Shown piece by piece: positions 60,987 through 64,000 of a stretch of 64,000 nt of DNA (its first letter is position 1; every line of letters starts with the position of its first letter). Location of the stretch: contig NZ_JAKFFT010000002.1 of assembly GCF_021502655.1 (NCBI RefSeq), positions 992,001 to 1,056,000 on the forward strand, in the 5' to 3' direction. This DNA comes from Dyadobacter sp. CY347 (GTDB lineage Bacteria > Bacteroidota > Bacteroidia > Cytophagales > Spirosomataceae). The notes under the pieces were generated by a model, which saw only the letters and a list, made by a program, of their open reading frames with translations, made no database searches and was not told the origin of the DNA. Both the position numbers and the translations under genes were made by a program.

Positions 60987-61768
60987 TGAAAAAGCAACTG
61001 ACATTGTTTTTGAGCGCGTTGCAATTTTACACCAGGATTCCGATTCCAGCCAACATTCCATTTGACGCAAGCAATCTCAATCCTGCAAGCAGGTTTTTGC
61101 CAATGATTGGCTGGCTTGTGGGTGGCGTTGCTGCATTGGTTTGGATGATTTTTGCTTTTGTAGATGTGCATGTTGCCATCATTTGTTCCATGCTTACCTC
61201 CATACTCGTCACCGGCGCTTTGCATGAAGACGGATTTGCAGATTTTTGCGACGGTTTTGGCGGCGGGTGGACCAAAGAAAAAATCCTGCTGATCATGAAG
61301 GATAGCCGCATCGGGGCTTATGGTGTCATTGGTTTGATTGGTATGTTAGGACTAAAATTCAGTCTTTTAAATGCCCTTTCACAATTTACAGATTCAGCGA
61401 TATTAGGATTCTACATGATCAGCGCTCACGCATTAAGCCGTTTGATGTGCGTAATGGTGATTTTCTATTCAACTTATGCGCGCAATACAAATGATAGCAA
61501 GTCAGGTTTTGTAGTGCAGAAAATCAGCATTGCGACAATATTGGTTGGATTCGTATTTGGCACGATTCCCTTGATTTTTCTTTCCCTAACATTACAATCC
61601 GCTTTCATTTTCTTGGTCATTCCGCTGTTGGCAATGATCACCTTTTCAATGGGAAGCTATTTCAAAAAATGGATTGGCGGCTATACCGGAGATTGCCTGG
61701 GCGCGGTTCAGCAGGTTTGTGAAGTTACTTTTTACTTTTTTCTATTAATCCTTTGGAAGTTTATCTGA
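60983..61768 (+). CDS. cobS: Adenosylcobinamide-GDP ribazoletransferase (cobalamin synthase)
   Basis: A 261-residue polytopic membrane enzyme that joins adenosyl-GDP-cobinamide and alpha-ribazole(-phosphate). The acidic Mg-binding GALHEDGFADFCDGFGGG near residues 74-91 and MKDSRIGAYGVIGLIG are diagnostic, as is the C-terminal GGYTGDCLGA. Several hydrophobic helices flank them. It overlaps both neighbours in the operon. Confidence 0.95.
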   Translation: MMKKQLTLFLSALQFYTRIPIPANIPFDASNLNPASRFLPMIGWLVGGVAALVWMIFAFVDVHVAIICSMLTSILVTGALHEDGFADFCDGFGGGWTKEKILLIMKDSRIGAYGVIGLIGMLGLKFSLLNALSQFTDSAILGFYMISAHALSRLMCVMVIFYSTYARNTNDSKSGFVVQKISIATILVGFVFGTIPLIFLSLTLQSAFIFLVIPLLAMITFSMGSYFKKWIGGYTGDCLGAVQQVCEVTFYFFLLILWKFI

Positions 61769-62289
61769 TCAGACACACCAAGCCAATGCTCACGCCCGGA
61801 TTGATCTACGGACATCTGGAAGTGGAACTTGCACCAGGATTTGAAGCCGATGTTCACAACATTAAGTCCCAGCTTCCCCCAGCGCTCGAAGCCGTTTATT
61901 CCAGTCCGTCAACACGTTGCACGCTTCTTGCGAATGAGATTTTTCCGGAATATCAGACCGATGAGCGGCTGCGGGAATTGCATTTTGGCGATTGGGAAGG
62001 GCAAACCTGGGATAGTGTTGATCAGGATAATTTGAAAGTTTGGATGGACGATTTCGTTAATGTCCGCATTCCGGGAGGAGAAAGTATGTTGGATCTAAAA
62101 GCCCGCGTTACAGACTTCTTTACATCATTTCAAAACACAAATCATAAGAAAATCGCCATCATTACGCACGGAGGCGTGATTCGATTATTGCTTACCTTAC
62201 TGGCAAACAAACCTTTGCATGAATGCTTTGAAATTCATGTGGACTATGGAGCCGTTTTTACGGTTGATTTGAATTCCCTCTCGTTTTGA
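61753..62289 (+). CDS. cobC: Alpha-ribazole phosphatase
   Basis: A 178-residue histidine phosphatase. The catalytic His is in YLIRHTKP, ELHFGDWEGQTWD is the conserved Glu-containing block, and ITHGGVIRLLL holds the second His. It removes the phosphate from alpha-ribazole phosphate or adenosylcobalamin phosphate. It starts with TTG at 61753 inside the end of cobS (16-base overlap), the only frame that keeps the first beta strand. Last gene of the operon. Confidence 0.92.
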   Translation: MEVYLIRHTKPMLTPGLIYGHLEVELAPGFEADVHNIKSQLPPALEAVYSSPSTRCTLLANEIFPEYQTDERLRELHFGDWEGQTWDSVDQDNLKVWMDDFVNVRIPGGESMLDLKARVTDFFTSFQNTNHKKIAIITHGGVIRLLLTLLANKPLHECFEIHVDYGAVFTVDLNSLSF

Positions 62290-62643
62290 TAGAAAACGGA
62301 GTTCCCCGCACTCAGCTCACGCTTCAAAACCACAATAGGACTGACACTCATCGGCCTCGATCTCTCCCAGAATTTTCATCTTTTATCAGATAAATTTTAA
62401 TGTTGGAAAAGATAAAATTCTATTCAAAATAGATTGACGTAGTGATAATATCTAAAAATATGGCTTCTGATAGAGAGTCAGTTCCTCTTTTATAGTTTTG
62501 CGTAGATATTTAATCCTTTACAACCAAATCGTGAGCAAATTGCAACAGGAGTGTAAGGCTAAATCAGGAAGGTCAGGCATTCCATTATATATTTGAACAA
62601 AAAAATAAACAAGCAGCAAGGAGCCGTAATTCAAACTACCATT
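62290..62643. other. Intergenic with candidate promoter
   Basis: No gene is visible. TAGTTTTG at 62493-62500 is an exact TAnnTTTG match on the plus strand and may drive the MTHFR-like gene at 62644; a -33 TTG at the usual distance is not clear. No terminator hairpin stands out after cobC. Confidence 0.4.
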
Positions 62644-63576
62644 ATGTTTTTAGAAAAGATCAAATCCAGACAGTCAGGTGTAATGCTTTACGGCATTACG
62701 CCTCCAAAGGCAGGCACGACCCCAGAGCGGGTTGCAGAAATCGCAGAAAAAACAATTGCCCGCCTTTCTTCCCTGGATATCGATGCACTCGTCGTATATG
62801 ATGTACAAGATGAATCTGCCAGGACGAATCAGGAAAGGCCGTTTCCATTTATCAATGCGATGGATCCCCTCGATTTTGCCTCGGAACATCTGGGTAGTTT
62901 GAATGTTCCGAAAATCATTTACCGGCCCGCCGGTAAATTTACCAATGAAGAGTTGTCCGATTGGCTGGAAAGACTGCATCAACAGACATTCTATCCCGTT
63001 TTTGTAGGCGTGCCTGCACCGGATTTTAAGGTAAAGACGAGTCTTCCCGAAGCCTACAAAATTTGGGAAAAGCACAAGGTCACATCCGTTATCGGAGCGG
63101 TGACCATTCCCGAAAGGCACCATGTTTTAAAGGATGAGGATGTAAGGATCCTCGACAAAATGAGCAGCGGCGTTTCCTACTTCATTTCCCAGTGTGTTTT
63201 TGATCTGGCTTATGCAAAGCAGCTTATTAAAGATCTGTCTTTCAGCTGCAAGGATAAACAGATCGATCCGCCAACGATCATTTTCACGATCACAGCCTGC
63301 GGATCTGCCAAAACACTCGATTTTATGGAGTGGCTCGGAATTCATTTACCCGAGCAGGTTAAAGAGGACCTTAGGCTGGCCGAAGATATGCTTGAAAAGT
63401 CGGTAAAGATTTGTCTTGAAATCGCCTCGGAACTCACCGCGTTTTGCATGGAGCACGGCATTCCTTTTGGCTTCAATATTGAAAGTGTCGCAATCCGCAA
63501 AGCAGAGATCGAAGCATCCATTGATATGGCATCCGCTATAAACCAGCTGCTCAGGGATGCAGGATTAAGGAAATGA
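62644..63576 (+). CDS. Methylenetetrahydrofolate reductase-like protein
   Basis: A 310-residue protein with a TIM-barrel look similar to MTHFR/MetF: N-terminal YGITPPKAGTTPERVAEIAEK, then LVVYDVQDES, VIGAVTIPERH, FISQCVFDLAYAKQLI and TITACGSAKTLDFMEWLG, in the order of the MetF barrel. The conserved catalytic Glu of the FEFFPP motif is Gly here (YGITPP), so it may not reduce methylene-tetrahydrofolate in the standard way. I start at ATG 62644; a TTG 51 bases upstream is in frame. It may be linked to the B12-dependent methionine cycle by position only. Confidence 0.75.
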   Translation: MFLEKIKSRQSGVMLYGITPPKAGTTPERVAEIAEKTIARLSSLDIDALVVYDVQDESARTNQERPFPFINAMDPLDFASEHLGSLNVPKIIYRPAGKFTNEELSDWLERLHQQTFYPVFVGVPAPDFKVKTSLPEAYKIWEKHKVTSVIGAVTIPERHHVLKDEDVRILDKMSSGVSYFISQCVFDLAYAKQLIKDLSFSCKDKQIDPPTIIFTITACGSAKTLDFMEWLGIHLPEQVKEDLRLAEDMLEKSVKICLEIASELTAFCMEHGIPFGFNIESVAIRKAEIEASIDMASAINQLLRDAGLRK

Positions 63577-63594
63577 TATTGGGTTAACTGGTCA

Positions 63595-64000
63595 CTAAAT
63601 TACCGTTTTTGAAGGATAGGCGTGCGGCAGTACAATCCGGAAGGTTGTGCCTGTATCAGGATGGCTGTTGATATGCATTTTTGCGCCAAGGACTTCGCAA
63701 AGCCGTTTTACGATAAAAAAACCGATCCCTTCGCTGCTTTCAGTGGCAAAGTCCTGTATGTCGGAAAGCAGATCAACACTTTCAGGTATGCCTTCCGGGC
63801 TGAGAGCGTCATCTGTCAGATCGGAAAGTATTTTTTGCGGGATTCCCGGCCCTGTGTCTGATACTGAAAATTCCCAGGCGGGCACTGGAAATTCATCGGC
63901 CGAAGCCGTTACGCCCCAGCTAACTGTGACGCTGCCCTTATTTGTATATCTCAAAGCATTTAAAACCAGGTTCTGGGCAATGCGACGGACTTTAACCTGA
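63595..64000 (-). CDS. Histidine kinase, C-terminal part (runs off window)
   Basis: The C-terminal about 135 residues of a sensor kinase. The frame is open to the window end (reading QVKVRRIAQNLVLNALRYTNKG), so the gene extends to the right. Motifs are the N box NLVLNALRYT, the G1 box VSDTGPGIPQKI, and SEGIGFFIVKRLCEVLGAKM, and the chain ends GTTFRIVLPHAY then SKTVI. It converges with the MTHFR-like gene, with 18 bases between their stops. Sensor and HisKA domains are outside the window. Confidence 0.9.
   Translation of the reverse strand, partial: QVKVRRIAQNLVLNALRYTNKGSVTVSWGVTASADEFPVPAWEFSVSDTGPGIPQKILSDLTDDALSPEGIPESVDLLSDIQDFATESSEGIGFFIVKRLCEVLGAKMHINSHPDTGTTFRIVLPHAYPSKTVI

Noticed and set aside
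1-64000. CRISPR arrays, rRNA genes and complete tRNA genes
   Set aside because: No regularly spaced repeats, rRNA-like blocks or full cloverleaf sequences were seen on reading through the window.

Overview
The window looks like chromosomal DNA of a Bacteroidota bacterium of the Cytophagales (Dyadobacter/Spirosomaceae-like; inferred from gene content, no rRNA is present). Signs are a SusC/SusD pair, TAnnTTTG-type promoter elements, FG-GAP/ASPIC lipoproteins, Bacteroidota-style sensor kinases, and Rcp1-type response regulators.

Positions 1 to about 19 kb are AT-rich accessory DNA. They begin with an ardA antirestriction gene behind a strong inverted repeat. A multiply broken IS3-type element follows, then a two-TM membrane protein translationally coupled to a stand-alone peptide deformylase, a multi-TM orphan, and a badly decayed IS30-family transposase hidden in an apparently empty 1.1 kb. 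From 5.4 to 13 kb lies a saccharide-type cluster: a divergent GT25, then a tight row of radical SAM enzyme, GT4, a large two-module glycosyltransferase, GT2, histidine phosphatase, FkbM methyltransferase and class I methyltransferase. From 13.7 to 18 kb, on the minus strand, a large exported barrel-like protein is coupled to a secreted trypsin-like protease. A tRNA-3'-end-like scrap near 19.08 kb sits where base composition changes.

From 19.3 kb the DNA looks like core genome. It holds a bPH-domain membrane protein, a small two-TM protein, and a four-gene signalling block (histidine kinase, response regulator, REC-PAS4-kinase, response regulator). An alpha/beta hydrolase faces this block across a bidirectional terminator. 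From 26 to 40.4 kb there is a polysaccharide-utilisation type operon: SusC, SusD, GH38-like alpha-mannosidase, sialate O-acetylesterase, LacI-type regulator, sugar-porter MFS and a 13-repeat FG-GAP/ASPIC lipoprotein. Two tandem palindromes with a central CG lie upstream of susC and are probable operators of the LacI-type regulator.

From 40.5 to 62.3 kb is a cobalamin locus. Two cobalamin riboswitches with divergent promoters at about 43.6 kb drive, leftward, a NiCoT-like HX4DH membrane protein and a BtuB-like receptor. Rightward, they drive a siderophore-type TonB receptor followed by an almost unbroken, largely overlapping operon: cobB/cbiA, cobN with an N-terminal [2Fe-2S]-like domain, a fused ChlI/ChlD protein, cobQ, cobD, cbiB, a P-loop NTPase, a BtuF-like lipoprotein, pduO, cobU, cobT, cobS and cobC. 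The operon covers cobalt insertion, amidation, adenosylation and lower-ligand assembly, but no corrin-ring methyltransferase gene is in the window. The right end has a divergent MTHFR-like gene and the 3' end of a histidine kinase that leaves the window.
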